Numbered from the stretch's first letter, positions 1 to 11,624 are shown. The stretch: 64,000 nucleotides of DNA from Rhizophlyctis rosea (GCA_027596075.1 JADGJC010000050.1:1-64000), one strand, 5' to 3'. Made by a program: numbers and translations. The notes: generated from the letters alone by a model not told the origin.

Positions 1-1095
1 AATGAGGGTTGAGTGCGATCTTATTGTTTGATTTGTATCTGATGGGGTAATATGAATGGGGTTGTGCTACTTGAATGGTAAGAAGTTTTTCTCAGTACTA
101 CGATTTACTGTGTATGTATCGTGACAAATTGTTGAAAATAAAGTGAATCTTCTCGGCCGTATATGTCTCTTTGGATGAAGATGGCTTTCAGGGTGTATTT
201 ACGGTCCAGCATTTTTTTGGATGCAGTTTGAAGGATGCATCATTCTCAAGGATGAGTGGTACAAAATACCTGATTCAAATTTTGGTTGAGAAATGCTGCA
301 TCCAAAACTGTTAGGTGCAACCCAGGCGGCAACTTCTTCGTGAACTTCTTCCACGGCCCCTTCCCATCCCTCACGCCTACCTTTCGGTCTGACAATACGA
401 GCAACTCCATATCTTTGCCCAGACATCCATTCTCACGGTGCACCTCGCAATCGTCAAACCATTCCATTGTTCTCCGCGTCCAAATCTTGCGCTCTCACCC
501 AACACAACACACATGTTAGTAGTGTCGCTTCCCAGTGATCCCCTGACTTGGAATATCAGCGGCTGGGACGTGGCATAACGTTGCTGCAGATCACCACCTG
601 CACCATGCATCAGATCTACAGGCTGTGGATCTTTTCCAGTTTGTCCAGCCATAGAGATGCAGCAAGGCGGAAAGGCCTGAGGCGGTGGGATGGGATGCAA
701 CATCCTTTCGTCAATTTGGTTAACACTCTAAAATGTTGCTCTTTCGGACATACCACTGACCAGTTTTGATGCTCCATGGTGGAATGGGCTGAACCTCTCC
801 GGGTTTTTATCTGAGGGGAGTTAAGAGCTAGTAGTTAATTGCTCGTAGTACAATGTGGGGGATCGTAGCACCTTCGGTGCGTTGATCAGAGCTCATCAAC
901 TCTGATGTATTTCAATAGCAGAACCGCGCAATGTCTGAGGATGGAGTCATGCCGAAGTCGCAGAAAACGATAGCGGGCATGCAAACCAGAGGATAGCTTT
1001 ACACTAGGATGCCGTTGGGTGCCATGTGCAGACGGATGGGGCCGCCCTAGGACAGATTATCATTCCTCTCCACAAACCGTCCTCTCCCACTGTAG
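1..1095. other. No recognisable gene
   Basis: Short open frames exist on both strands, but none shows a family motif, consistent splice signals or a long uninterrupted frame. I see no supported gene, RNA or mobile element here. It may hold an upstream exon of the coding-looking stretch that begins at 1096. Confidence 0.4.
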
Positions 1096-1431
1096 CACTT
1101 CTACGAGTCCCACCCGGATCTCGGCGCCCATGATGAATCAATCGTTGCGTACATCACAAGGCCTGTTTTCCAAGCTCGACGGATCACCCTCATCAATCGT
1201 CCGCCCATCTTCATTGTCGAACGTCTGGAGGACAGGGAGGAAGTGGCTAGATATGACCTCCCCAATTATGAAGACAGTAAGAAAGTGGAAGTCACCAGAT
1301 TCAACGTTTTCCTCGTCCAAAACTACGCCGCCGTATGGGTCTTCAATCTGACCTTGGAACCCTTGTACTTAAATTCCCGCTGCGCTGACGCGTCCCCCTC
1401 AACGACCATTTTGGTGTCAGGCCAGGTTTAG
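1096..1431 (+). CDS. Coding-looking exon, unknown protein
   Basis: An open frame of about 111 codons starts directly after a pyrimidine-rich tract ending in TAG, which fits a 3' splice acceptor, and ends at a TAG. The translation begins HFYESHPDLG and contains ordered-looking segments such as RRITLINRPPIFIVERL and NVFLVQNYAAVWVFNL. This looks more like a folded beta-rich protein than chance translation. No convincing upstream exon with a start codon was found, and the end may be a donor (CAG, GTTTAG) rather than a true stop. I do not recognise the family. It could be a decayed gene, because the next few hundred bases also carry broken coding sequence. Confidence 0.28.
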   Translation, partial: HFYESHPDLGAHDESIVAYITRPVFQARRITLINRPPIFIVERLEDREEVARYDLPNYEDSKKVEVTRFNVFLVQNYAAVWVFNLTLEPLYLNSRCADASPSTTILVSGQV

Positions 1432-1471
1432 AAGAAGTATCAGTTGATGTGGATGCGGAGACCAGCTTTCG

Positions 1472-1557
1472 TTTGAGGTAGGGTTTGAGAAATTTTTGAG
1501 GTGTGGTTTGTGGTTTGAGAGTGCGGTTTCGGAAAATTTGAGGTAGGGTTTGAGAAA
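1472..1557. repeat. Two 21-bp direct repeats, GT-rich
   Basis: The 21-base unit tttgaggtagggtttgagaaa occurs at 1472-1492 and again, identically, at 1537-1557. The spacer between them is also rich in ggtttg motifs. No function is evident. It lies between two coding-looking fragments. Confidence 0.8.
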
Positions 1558-1670
1558 ACGCAAAAACAGGGTTTTGAAGGACACCCATTGGGCGCATGCC
1601 CTCAACCCTCTTACTGTGGCGCATTTTGTTTGCCCGATGGCCCCCGTCGCCTTGAATCCTCAATCACCAT

Positions 1671-1861
1671 GAGGAGACCTGTCCCGTCTGCCATGAGGAC
1701 GTCGGTGGATCGCATGCAGCGTCTGCAAGTCACAAACCTGTGCCGACTGCGCCGGCAGGCTGGCAATGGCGGGTGTTCTGGGCGGGACTCGACGGCATGC
1801 TGGCAAGTGTATGCCGGTATTCGCCTGTCCCGTGTGTCGGGGGGAAGTATGGGTCGTATGA
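1671..1861 (+). pseudogene. Frameshifted cysteine-rich RING-like fragment
   Basis: One frame (from 1671) reads EETCPVCHEDVGGSH. A second frame, shifted by two positions, starts near 1715 and reads CSVCKSQTCADC, later FACPVCRGEVWVV, and stops at TGA 1859-1861. Together they give repeated CxxC pairs ending in CPVCR, the style of a RING-type zinc finger. No GT-AG intron fits between the halves, so the simplest reading is a frameshift, real or an assembly error. RING fingers are usually E3 ubiquitin ligase modules. The CxxC order here is not a textbook C3HC4 pattern, so the family name is tentative. Confidence 0.35.
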
Positions 1862-1912
1862 AAGGGAACCGGATTGGGTATCTGGATGTATAAGTAGTAC
1901 TCTCATAGTGGG

Positions 1913-2332
1913 ATGGTTCATGGTTGGCTTGATTTCAGGTCTGCCCCCCGGATGGCCCTTGGGGTGGCATGTATCGTCGTGGTCGGCGGCTTTGTCAACA
2001 CGTTCTTGTTCCAGATGTGCGCTGCTGCTGCGACCATCCCTCCCGCGATCACGATCAGCGGGGTCATTGATGGGGGCGGCTTGCCATTTGGAAAGTTCGT
2101 GTTCAGTGGCATGCTTTTCTGCAGGTCCTGCCTCCAGGCGCCTAAAAATTTCGCCGGCCGCTGGCTCTACATTTATCACCCATACCATGTATCACAGTTG
2201 ATGAATCATTTCACTTCACTACTAGTCCCGTCCAAACGCCTCTCTGCAGGCACACTCATCAAGGCACCCCACTTAGTCCACGCATATGCATACACTGCAC
2301 TACAGGATGGGATATTGGGCTATACATCGTAA
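1913..2332 (+). CDS. Hydrophobic open frame, doubtful
   Basis: A 139-codon frame whose first half is strongly hydrophobic (ALGVACIVVVGGFVNTFLF), as in a membrane segment. It has no recognisable motif and no supporting splice structure. It may be chance, or part of the same decayed region as the RING-like fragment upstream. Confidence 0.15.
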   Translation: MVHGWLDFRSAPRMALGVACIVVVGGFVNTFLFQMCAAAATIPPAITISGVIDGGGLPFGKFVFSGMLFCRSCLQAPKNFAGRWLYIYHPYHVSQLMNHFTSLLVPSKRLSAGTLIKAPHLVHAYAYTALQDGILGYTS

Positions 2333-2661
2333 TCACCAACAAAAAATGAACCCCCTTGACTGTCCCATTATGTATGGAATGTGCTGTAACGAATGCTGGG
2401 TTGAGGTGATACGGTGACAAATACCCTGATGACTCAGCTTGAGTTATGTGAGTACCTGACCGGCATCGCTGGGAGCGGACTTTTTGCTATCTAGGGCCCA
2501 AAGTTCTCGCATTCACCCCTATCAAGAATCCGCTAATCATCGACTACGCTGGTGCTCTCACTAAGCAAAACGTAAGCGCCGGCGGTAAAGGCCGTACGAA
2601 CCCATTGAGGAAAGGGAAACAAGCTGTGCCTGGTAAAATGTTTCCAACTGCGACCGCATAT

Positions 2662-3153
2662 TTAAAATGACTTCCTCGTTATGTTTGAACGTCCTGTCCT
2701 GCAACTTTCGTACTTTTCGTTCCAGCTCTTGAGCATGTCGCCCCCTGGCAGCACAGCTAGTTCGATACACTGCTTGTAGTACTCCTTGCTAATCATTTCT
2801 GCGCAAACAGGAATTAGCTGGGAATTGCGGAGTGGATATTTAGCCCGCCCATGTGGCGCGCGTTCGCAAAGGCGGCGCAGCGGGACATTGCGGCCAATCG
2901 GAGGTTTGTCGTGGCACAGCAAAGCAAGACTGTAAGCGAAGGGAATGTAAAGCAATATGGTGCGGGTAATCCACCGTGGTTCGCCTTCTGTTGCAATCAG
3001 GACTTGGTTGGAAGAGAGGGGAAGGGTGGCAGCAAGGCCTCTGATTTGTCCAGGAAGGGCATGAGAGAGAGCGGGGAACCTGTTGAGCCAGTTGAGCCGC
3101 CTGCGACTTGGAGGACTTAGCGTCGCTGCCCCTTCTGAGCCTCCTCCTCTCAA
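2662..3153 (-). CDS. Hypothetical 163-aa open frame
   Basis: An uninterrupted minus-strand frame of 163 codons. The C-terminal third (EMISKEYYKQCIELAVLPGG, then a lysine-rich tail) looks protein-like, while the N-terminal half is low-complexity basic sequence. A second frame just downstream on the same strand, ending at 2561, carries a coiled-coil-like segment (LNMRSQLETFYQAQLVSL), so the two could be exons of one gene. I do not recognise either part. Confidence 0.2.
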   Translation of the reverse strand: MRGGGSEGAATLSPPSRRRLNWLNRFPALSHALPGQIRGLAATLPLSSNQVLIATEGEPRWITRTILLYIPFAYSLALLCHDKPPIGRNVPLRRLCERAPHGRAKYPLRNSQLIPVCAEMISKEYYKQCIELAVLPGGDMLKSWNEKYESCRTGRSNITRKSF

Positions 3154-3724
3154 TATAGCGAATTTGTGTATGGATTATCAATCAGAATTTGCGCAGTTAT
3201 CCGAAAGTTCGGAGGGCGCGAATCGAATGGAAGGTTGCGAAGGCGCGATCCATATGTGATCCATGTGCAGCAAGGTTTTGGGTGGCGGCCATTCACACAG
3301 CCAGATGTCGTGTCAGTCGAGCTGGTGACTGTGCAATGAACTGCATGTGACCAAGTGACCCTCAAACACCAGTGTGCAGTCCCCATACAACTGTGCAACC
3401 TACAAACGGGGTGTGGGAAAGGAAGGGTCGAAGATTCATCTTTCACATTTATTTTTTCTCGACATTAACATTGCCTATTGCCTCTGACATGCAGTTCGCT
3501 ACCTTGACTTCGCCAACCCATACACTCATTTAGGGTCACAAAGTAATCCACTAGCACTACGCCTGTAGACTATCCGTTGTCGTTATCCATCACTGAAGGT
3601 GAGGCAGGGTGTCCGAACGCTTTTTTGTCGCGGTGCTAACTTAAACTCCCAGCGCACAACGGATTAGACAGCATTTCACACTTTATATCCCTCTGCTACT
3701 GCTTCGGCACTTTGCGGTTTACGG
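3154..3724. other. Region upstream of the Kcs1-like gene
   Basis: No supported gene. Presumably it contains the promoter and 5' leader of the kinase gene starting at 3725. I see no strong core-promoter motif. Confidence 0.4.
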
Positions 3725-6532
3725 ATGGTTGATGTTTACAGTAACGTCTTTGAAAGACCATGTTCCACACCTGTTACTCTAGTACCTAAGCCTATTTCCT
3801 CTGTTTCGACGAGAAGTGCGTCGCTGAGCGACAAAAGTATAATCGGTCTGGCGTCGCCGTCTCGGTCCTCACCACTCCCTCTCAAATTGCCTTTGCGGCA
3901 GAATAATGCGTCGGAGTCAACACATAAGACAACGGGAAATTCTATGCATCAAGGGTCCCGCCAATCACCACAATCCTTGGAAGGTAAGCTAATCATCGCT
4001 GAGCGATGCCGTTTGAGTTCATTTTCCGACCCGCGCCATGCGGTCTTTCTTTTCCACAAAGATGCTTGTGCGACGAGAAACCCTGGCCGTCTGCTCTCCT
4101 TCACACAAATTTGCTGAATTTTTCATATTGTTGTTGGGCTTCCTCAAGGTGCACCCTCCTCAACAGCCGCCCTAGATACTCCTTCAGCTATCGCCACTCC
4201 CTTGTTGCCCACAAACAGTGAGATGTCTTCGTCCGCGCATCATTCCGATCCAATTGTGAGCATTGAGTTTGTTCCCACCGGGTTGTCCAGCGTGGACGAA
4301 GGGAGCGATGCCTTCATAGGCTCGTCACCTTTAGAGAGGGGCATCTCAAATATCACCATAACAACATCGCGTCCACCACTTCCTCAATCCAAATCCCTCA
4401 CGCCTCCATCATCCATACCAATCATAAACTACCCTCCTTCCAATTTCGGCATATCGCCCGCCGTCAGCCTGGAGAATGTTCAACGGCATCGCAGCGATTC
4501 CAACCTGAGTAAAAGCTACAATGCACCCCGTATGCGCAAACATAGCCGGCACTCTCGTTCGTTGTCGTTTGGACACTCTGATGATGAAGAGGAGGATAAT
4601 TCGATCGATCTGCAAGCCTCAGCACCTCCACTGCCGTTAATGCCTTTTAAGAACCAAGTCGGTGGCCATGCATCGTTCCTGCGATTTTCCGATAAGGCTC
4701 TCTGCAAACCGCTGGATCCTCGAGAGAAGAATTTTTACGAGTTGATTGGTGCATCACATCCGGAGCTGAAGGCGTTCATTGCGACTTACCTCGGCTTCGT
4801 CAACGTGACGTACAGTACTAATGAGACGGAGGGAGTCAGTGAGGGGACACCGGTTATTATGTTGGATCAAAATCGGCATATTTTGGGGGAGGGGGATGAT
4901 TATTTCTCGTCTCGGTCGTCGGTAGCGTCCGAAGAGGCGTCGTCACTGCGAAGCTACCACCGCAAGCTTCAGCAGCAGGTGTTCAGGGATGCGTTGTCAC
5001 CGAAAAGCTTGCGTGCTCGGTTTGCACAGCTCAAAGCCTCCACTCCACCACCCGCCATACGATCATCAAGCGAAAGTATCGGGTCGTCACCACTGAAGCG
5101 GCACAGTTTTACGGGATTGGGAAGTTCGGAGGATGTTGGGGAGATTTTCCAAATGTCTGATGACGAGGATGCGAAGGGTGACGACCACCGAACGGGCCCG
5201 AAAGGAGCCCGAAATGCGACAAACACGGCTGAGCAAACCACCAAAGATCAATCACCTCTATCACCCAAATCCCCTACCGCCAATATGAAATACCTGATTC
5301 CCGATATTCACGACTATAATCCTTGGTCTCTACACTGTTACAACAATCAACTGTCGAAGTTCCGCGCCAGAGATGATCGTGTCCATCAATTCATGTTGTT
5401 GGAGGATCTCACCGATGGCTTGAAGTCGCCATGCATCCTGGATCTGAAGATGGGAACGCGGCAGCACGGGGTGAACGTGACGCCGGAGAAGAAGGCATCG
5501 CAAGAGAAGAAGTGTGAGAAGAGCACCAGCAAGAAGTTGGGCGTGCGGATTTGTGGGATGCAGGTGAGAACCGGTCGTGAATATTCTCATCCCGAGTAGG
5601 CATTTCTAACGGAATTCCTGCATTTTTCCCAGGTGTACAAAAAAACCACACATTCTTTCACATACCTAGACAAATACGCTGGCCGCCAAATCAATATTGT
5701 AAACTTCAAACAATCCCTCCTCTCCTTCCTCGACGACGGCGAATCCTACCTGATCGGTTACATCCCAAAATTGCTGGAAAAGTTACGGCAACTCCACGAC
5801 TGCATCTCCAACATGTCCACGTACCGATTTTACGCGAGCAGCTTGTTGATTCTGTACGATGGGGCGTGGACGGAGGACGGGGCTGGGGGCAGTGGGAGGC
5901 CAAGGGATGTAGATTTGAAGATGATTGATTTTTCACATTGTGTTGCGAATGCGGATCGGTTGAAGGCGCCTTCGGAGGTGCCGGCGAGTCCGAGTGAGGC
6001 GGGGTCACCTCCGGTTGTGACAGTTCCTTATCCTCCTACAAAGAAGGGGCCGGATTCGGGGTATCTTTTGGGGCTGCGTACGTTGATCCGGTCATTTGAA
6101 GATTTGTATAGGGAGTTGGGGGGCGGTGGGGTGAATGTTGATGCGAACGGGCATGTATCGAAACGGTCGTTGTCGAGGTTGCAGAGAGTTAGTACGGAGT
6201 TGGGGAGTCCGATTGATTTGTTGATGCCTTCGGGGTCGGCGTTGCCGCAGATGAATTTGGGGCCGCATGTCAGTGGGTCGGTGCAGGATGTTTTGATTGG
6301 GAGTTTGCCGCCGAAGTTGGCGAGTTTGAGGGAGAGTGATACACCGGTTTCGGGGAGGGATGTTAGTGGTGGGGAGGAGGAGGAGAAGAAGGTGAAAAGG
6401 GGGCAGAGTGGTACGGAGGGGTGGAGTTCGCCGGGAGCTTCGGCGGCGTCTTTGTCGGGGTGGTCTTCGCCGGTCTCGTCACGGCCTCCGGGATCTAATT
6501 CTTATAGTGGGTTTGGGTGGGATCACATATAA
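3725..6532 (+). CDS. Kcs1-like inositol hexakisphosphate kinase
   Basis: Exons 3725-3983, 4149-5563 and 5633-6532 give about 857 residues. The family phosphorylates InsP6 to the pyrophosphate InsP7 and, in fungi, sets phosphate and stress signalling. The first 160 residues are Ser/Pro-rich and disordered. The kinase core has two N-terminal blocks (GHASFLRFSDKALCKPL and an ELIGASHPELKAFI helix), the inositol-polyphosphate-kinase signature PCILDLKMGTRQHG near residue 513, LLILYDG near 628, VDLKMIDFSHC near 650 and DSGYLLGLRTLI near 699. The catalytic Asp and Lys of PxxxDxKxG are intact. Both introns have canonical ends (GTAAGC/CAAG, GTGAGA/CCAG) and fix the frame exactly. The C-terminal tail of some 130 residues is Gly/Ser-rich. 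The start is the first ATG in the exon 1 frame. A Nudix hydrolase that should remove the product lies at 18281. Confidence 0.93.
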
Positions 6533-7189
6533 TTTGGTGGGATTACTGCCGATGAGGATATAAACAATTAGCTGGTTATCTTGTAAATAATTGTTCTTTG
6601 GTGTGCCTAATTTTTCTGTAGCAGTTTTTTCTTTTTCATCATTCAATACAATTCATTTTTTGTTCAGCAGTATTATTTATTGGTTGTAGGTTATTGTGGT
6701 ACTGTATGCCGGCTTTTGTGCCTTGATTAGTCGGTGATTATGATGGAGGCATGCAAGAAGTGCAGTCTCTCAAGAAGACATCCGGTAGATTGCCAAGGCC
6801 AGCAGTCTCCTAGTGATATCGACCGAATACATGCGCTTTTGCGTAGAAGTTGATCATGTAGCTCGCATCATTCCGCAACCTAAAATTTGACCCATTCGAC
6901 ACGGCACGATCTGGTGATCATGACAGAGTGGTGCCCGCTTCTCCAAAGCACCACCATATGATGAAGTTTTCCGCCCCGTACGGAACGTTCTCCACGCAAT
7001 CTTCTCCATTCCCCAATAACTTAACTACAACGCAGGAGAAATAAAGACTCATTCGTCACTTTTCAGACGGTTTGCGTTGCGGCATTATATTAGATACAGA
7101 AATGATTTCTGGGGATGTGATTGATTAGCCAGAGCGGGTGCCGTTCGGCCGAATGGGATGGCGATATCAGATGAGGGATTTCCTATATA
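6533..7189. other. Convergent 3' region
   Basis: AT-rich sequence between the kinase stop (6532) and the Sec61 gamma stop (7190 on the other strand). It should hold both 3' untranslated regions. No gene seen. Confidence 0.6.
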
Positions 7190-7725
7190 TTATTTCGCAC
7201 CGCTGCAAGGGTAGAAATAAATGGATGAGATATGTTGATTTAAACGAAACTCCCAACTGGCAATGGAAAATGTACGTACACAATGATGTTGTTGATGGGG
7301 ATGTGGATGAGTTTGACGAAGAAGCCGATGAAACCCATTAGGAAGAAACCCATTGCGACTGCTTGTGAGATTGCTAGGAATTCTGTTGGCGGAGAAAGAG
7401 TGAGTTGGGAGTGGTTACTTACGATAAAGCCTGCAGCACAGCGGGTCACCGAAGCGCCCCGTATGTCTGGGACAGAGAGCTGACAGCTTGACAAAAGCTG
7501 AGACAAAGCGGTCCAAATTCAGCTTCGCCCCTGCCCTCGTGTCCACCCCATCCACCCCTCACAGCCCGGTTATGGCAGACTGATCTCCCCTTGACCGCTA
7601 TGTTCAAGGGCCTTCGTGCGAAACACACCTTTCCGATCGGGCTTCGTGCACCTGTTGACGAGCTGTATGCTCTCCTTGACGAACGCCTTTGGCCCTTCGA
7701 CGATTTCGGTAAGGTTGTCGGACAT
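7190..7725 (-). CDS. Sec61 gamma / Sss1 translocon subunit
   Basis: Three exons (7629-7725, 7280-7382, 7190-7202) encode 70 residues, the usual size. This tail-anchored protein clamps the Sec61 channel in the endoplasmic reticulum membrane. The N-terminus [19 protein letters not shown] and the single membrane span [20 protein letters not shown] are diagnostic. The last exon is only 13 nt: it completes PINNIIV with GAK and the stop, using a GTACGT donor and a CCCTTGCAG acceptor. Without that exon the reading frame would run on into intron sequence, so automated annotation may miss it. Confidence 0.97.
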
Positions 7726-7746
7726 TGTGTTGGAGTTCGGGAAGGG

Positions 7747-8358
7747 CTAAGAGTAATGTCTTTGTTGGGAGGACGTGATGGAATGTGGAGTTGTGTTGGG
7801 TGAGGAGGGTTGGTGGGAAGGGGTGCCGCGGTGGCGTCTGGGCTGGGAAGTGCTGCCCCAAGTTGATTGGGCTACATTGGATTTAATTATGTCATAACTG
7901 CCAGCACGTGTAAGCTTAAGAAGTCGATCCGAGACATTACCTGATTGTAAATTTGGTCTGGTGACCTCAGTGTCTGTGCAGCTGATGCTCATCAGAGTCC
8001 GAAAGTCGGGGGCCAAAATGACACCCTGTGGCGCGTGGGGTCCAGCCAGACTCACGCGACACCACAGTGCTTCATTTCGCTCGATCCTCACAATCCTCAT
8101 AACCTTGCTTTTCACCTTCTTCAACAACGGGTGTGGTGGGAAGTCTGCCTCTCTGGTGAGGAAAAAGTATTGGAGAGATATAGGGTAAATGAGTCCCGTC
8201 TTATACTTCTCACGCTTATCAGTAAACTGATTGTCTGCTTGAAGAGGTGTTAGGCTGACCGTCCCGCCGCCTATGTGTATATCAAACCCTGAAATTGGAA
8301 CACACCCGTCTTTTCCCCCACCGTAGTTTGAAATTTCAGAACACATATTGTTCGGCAA
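7747..8358 (-). CDS. Hypothetical protein
   Basis: A 203-codon frame running the same way as the Sec61 gamma gene and ending only 21 bp upstream of its ATG. The central part (KREKYKTGLIYPISLQYFF, then KVKSKVMRIVRIERNEALW) looks like ordered protein, while the last 50 residues look like noncoding sequence. A GTAATG donor inside the frame near residue 140 could end an exon there. I do not recognise a family. It occupies the space where the Sec61 gamma promoter should be, which lowers confidence. Confidence 0.3.
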   Translation of the reverse strand: MPNNMCSEISNYGGGKDGCVPISGFDIHIGGGTVSLTPLQADNQFTDKREKYKTGLIYPISLQYFFLTREADFPPHPLLKKVKSKVMRIVRIERNEALWCRVSLAGPHAPQGVILAPDFRTLMSISCTDTEVTRPNLQSGNVSDRLLKLTRAGSYDIIKSNVAQSTWGSTSQPRRHRGTPSHQPSSPNTTPHSITSSQQRHYS

Positions 8359-8515
8359 AGTCAGTGTAAGTTGCTTGCAGGGATCTATGGCGGTGAACCT
8401 CTAAACGAGCTATCATACTGACGGCAACGCGTCTTACAGCAACACGGCGCTTTTCCAAGGCGCTGGTTGCCTGTGGAAAGCTCGACCTCTCAATACCCGC
8501 AACTGCTAGCTCAAC

Positions 8516-11500
8516 ATGTCCCCCAATGAGGTCAGATCTTCACACCTTATGGATTTGCGGATTTCATGTACTTATGCGGTCTGTAATCATCAGGATCATG
8601 TGCCCGTTCCGGAAGTGACCATTTACGTGGATTCTGGCGGAGAGGAAGATGGTACATCGACTGACGTGGTCGTTGCCGTGGATTCCGAAACTGCGGAAAG
8701 TGCACAACAGACCGTCGATTGGTTGACAACCGCAGCCCAAGTCGCCAACAGCAGCACCTCGTTAGCCCCCGCCAGCGTCGCCATTGATATACTCGAAGAT
8801 GTTTTGCCGATTACGTCGCATCACAAGCCTTTGCTGAACAGACAGATGGCGGCTCTCATCAGCACGCTCTCTACTGCAGCTCGAGTATCACTTCGATTGT
8901 CGAGCATCATGTTCGATGGAATGTTTCGATCGTTCAAATTCAGTGTGTCGGCTTCACTTGGCGTCACGAGGCGGGCGATGGTTGCAGCTGTCTCATCAGC
9001 TCGGGTCCTCCATCTGCTCGGAATGGGAAATAACACCACGTAAGTTTCCTTTTGGGATTCAAGAGCATAGTTCTGTCCCATGACCAATGTTCACCTTCCA
9101 GGGATGCTCGATTTTTTGAGACTCTGGACCGTTACACAAATTCATCCATTCAAATGATACATACATTCTTTTCGTTAGCCGAGATGCTTTCCCACGCAAC
9201 GTTCCATCTGACGTCTTCTACCATTTGTGGATCTATCAAGGTAAATCACTCGCCACCTCCACCTTCAAATGTCAATTGCCTCAACGCCTTTGCAGTTCGC
9301 AGAAGAGCTCGTACATGGTTTCGATGCGTTATTTGGCAATACCGAAACTTCGAAAGCGCTGGCAGCTTTTGTTGTGCTGATTCGAAACGAGTTGGGGGGT
9401 CACGAGAGTGACAGATGGGCAAAAATCAACCGAATATCGGGGATCGGCCAAATTTCGAAGGCGATGACAGCTTACTGCTGCCTACAAATCGTCAATCGGA
9501 AGCGTGTGAGGAGCTCATTGAAGCTGACGAGCATTTACGAAGGACTTGTGACGACGGAGATGCCACAGCCAGGCGCTCCCAACCAGCCCACCTGCAAAGC
9601 TGGTTCCTTCAGCGCGCCAACTTCGCCGACAAACCCCTATGTAGAGTTCAGAGCGCCTCGCGGGGGCTACTTCCGATCCGCTCCGCCAAGTCCATCGCCG
9701 TCCCTTAGCCTAGGCCGGCGCATGTCCAACCCTGAAAGAAGATTACCAATCCCATTTACTGGTTTGGATTGTGGGGAACAGAAGGGCACAAGTGCTTTCA
9801 AAGGATCTGATCATGCGGCCGAGACGCACTCCTTTCCATACGATCAATCGGAGTCTGGTATTCCGGGTGAACCTAGACTAGATTCGGGGCAAGTCGCGCA
9901 GGTCTTGAAAATATGGGAGAATATCAAGATACCGCGGGATCGTCAGCCATCATGGGGCTCATCATCGCCAACGCAAAAGGAGAGGACTCCCCAGCCCTCA
10001 TCGCCGGTGGGCTCTGACAATGGTGGGAAATCACAGGGGTACGCGGCCAGCACTTTTTCCTCCACTCGGGGCGACAACAAGCTCGCTTTGTTCAAAAAGC
10101 TGGAACGCTTCGGACGATTTTGCACTGGAGCGTACGGGATGCATTTTCTTCAGTTGTTTGGGTAAGTACGCCTCAAGTAATCGTTAGTTTGACATAGATT
10201 AACAAAGAATTGCAGAATTGGTCGAACCAAACAACTGACTCTGGCGCCAGGTGGCGGCATCCCATCGAACCATCAAAGCTTTGCCTTTCATGCCGAAGTA
10301 CCAGTTGAGCACATCATTTCGTCGTCATTCGGAGAACGGAAAAGTTTCCATCCTCCCAAGATGAACGCGCCCATCTACTATGTCATTGCCGATGCTGAAT
10401 CGAAATCGGTTGTTGTTACTCTCCGAGGCACTTTGGGACTATCCGACGTTATCACGGTGGGTGCCTTCCTGATCAGCTTGATCGTTCGCTGTGCAATGCT
10501 AACAACGGCTTAGGACCTGACGAGCGCATATGATCCGCTAACAGTCGGCGGCGTGTATGGGAAAGTACACTCGGGCATGCTTGCATCGGCTCGCAAAGTG
10601 GCGATAAGTTCGGTGAAGAATTCGGTCATGGAAGCATTGCGGAAGCACCCGGACTTTGGACTCGTTCTGACGGGACATAGCTTGGGAGGCGGGGTGGCGG
10701 CGCTTTTGGCGCTTCTTTGGTCGTGTTCGACAACAAATGAAGACGGGGAGGTGACGTTTGAGACGAATCCCCGGACTGGGCTGCCACGTCGGCCTTTGCA
10801 TTGCTTTGTATATGTGAGTTTCTGCACAGGTAGCTGCTAAACTGGAAAAGGTTACTAATCATTGTTTGGCTTCAAGGGTCCGCCGGCGGTCATGTCGAAG
10901 AATCTTTCCATTTACGCACGGAATATGATTACTACCGTCATTTATCGTACGTGCTTCTCGGCATCGGTCATTTAACGCCTCGACTGCGAATCAGGAAACT
11001 GACTAAAATGCTTCAATGCAGGGAATGATTTCGTCCCCTACTTGTCCCTGGGGCTCATCCGTGACTACAAAACCATCGTATTGAATCTGTGCCATGAGCG
11101 GGGACTTCCGGAACGCGTCATCGGCAAAGTGTTGGGGGTGTTTCCTGGTGCCGAGTTTGACGACGATGGAACGTCGGTGGATGAATTGTGGTTCTGGGCG
11201 TTGCAGAAGACGCTGCGAGCGGATATGCGATCGGAGAAGCTCTACCCACCTGGGACTGTGTAAGTATCGATGGAGTTTACGCTTGTATTCAAATCTATCC
11301 GTAAATGGCCATACTGAAAAGGGCTTTTTTGATGTAGGTACTGGATCGATGCAATGTCTCCAACAGCCTTGCCCTCAGTCTTGGAACAGAGCGCCATCAT
11401 ACCATCCGTCGGTCGGGTGCCCACTCCCGTCACGCTTCACATGGTGGAAGACGTTGAGGCTGCATTCACCGACTTCATCTTTTCAAAATCTATGTTCATG

Positions 11501-11624
11501 GATCAGTAAGTGTTGCTTCTGATGATCGTCAGTGATGATTTGGTAGGCTAAGTTTATGCCGTGCAGTGCTCCCGACCGATACGAAATCAGTCTCCAAAAC
11601 CTCGTTGCCGCCATGAGCTCATAG
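8516..11624 (+). CDS. Class 3 lipase, diacylglycerol-lipase-like
   Basis: Nine exons: 8516-9039, 9102-9240, 9296-10161, 10216-10456, 10514-10813, 10877-10946, 11022-11259, 11338-11505, 11567-11624; about 867 residues. It belongs to the alpha/beta-hydrolase lipase 3 family and most resembles sn-1-specific diacylglycerol lipases. The nucleophile elbow TGHSLGGGVAALLALLW lies near residue 644. The oxyanion-side strand VVVTLRGTLGLSDVITD precedes it. A likely catalytic Asp is in RNDFVPYLSLGL near 716 and a likely His in DHAPDRYEISLQN near 849. The N-terminal 190 residues are weakly hydrophobic and helical. A disordered Ser/Pro-rich insert of about 200 residues separates them from the catalytic domain. 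Membrane spans like those of the animal enzymes are not obvious. All eight introns are 50-80 nt with GT-AG ends and consistent phases. The substrate is inferred from family only. Confidence 0.88.
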
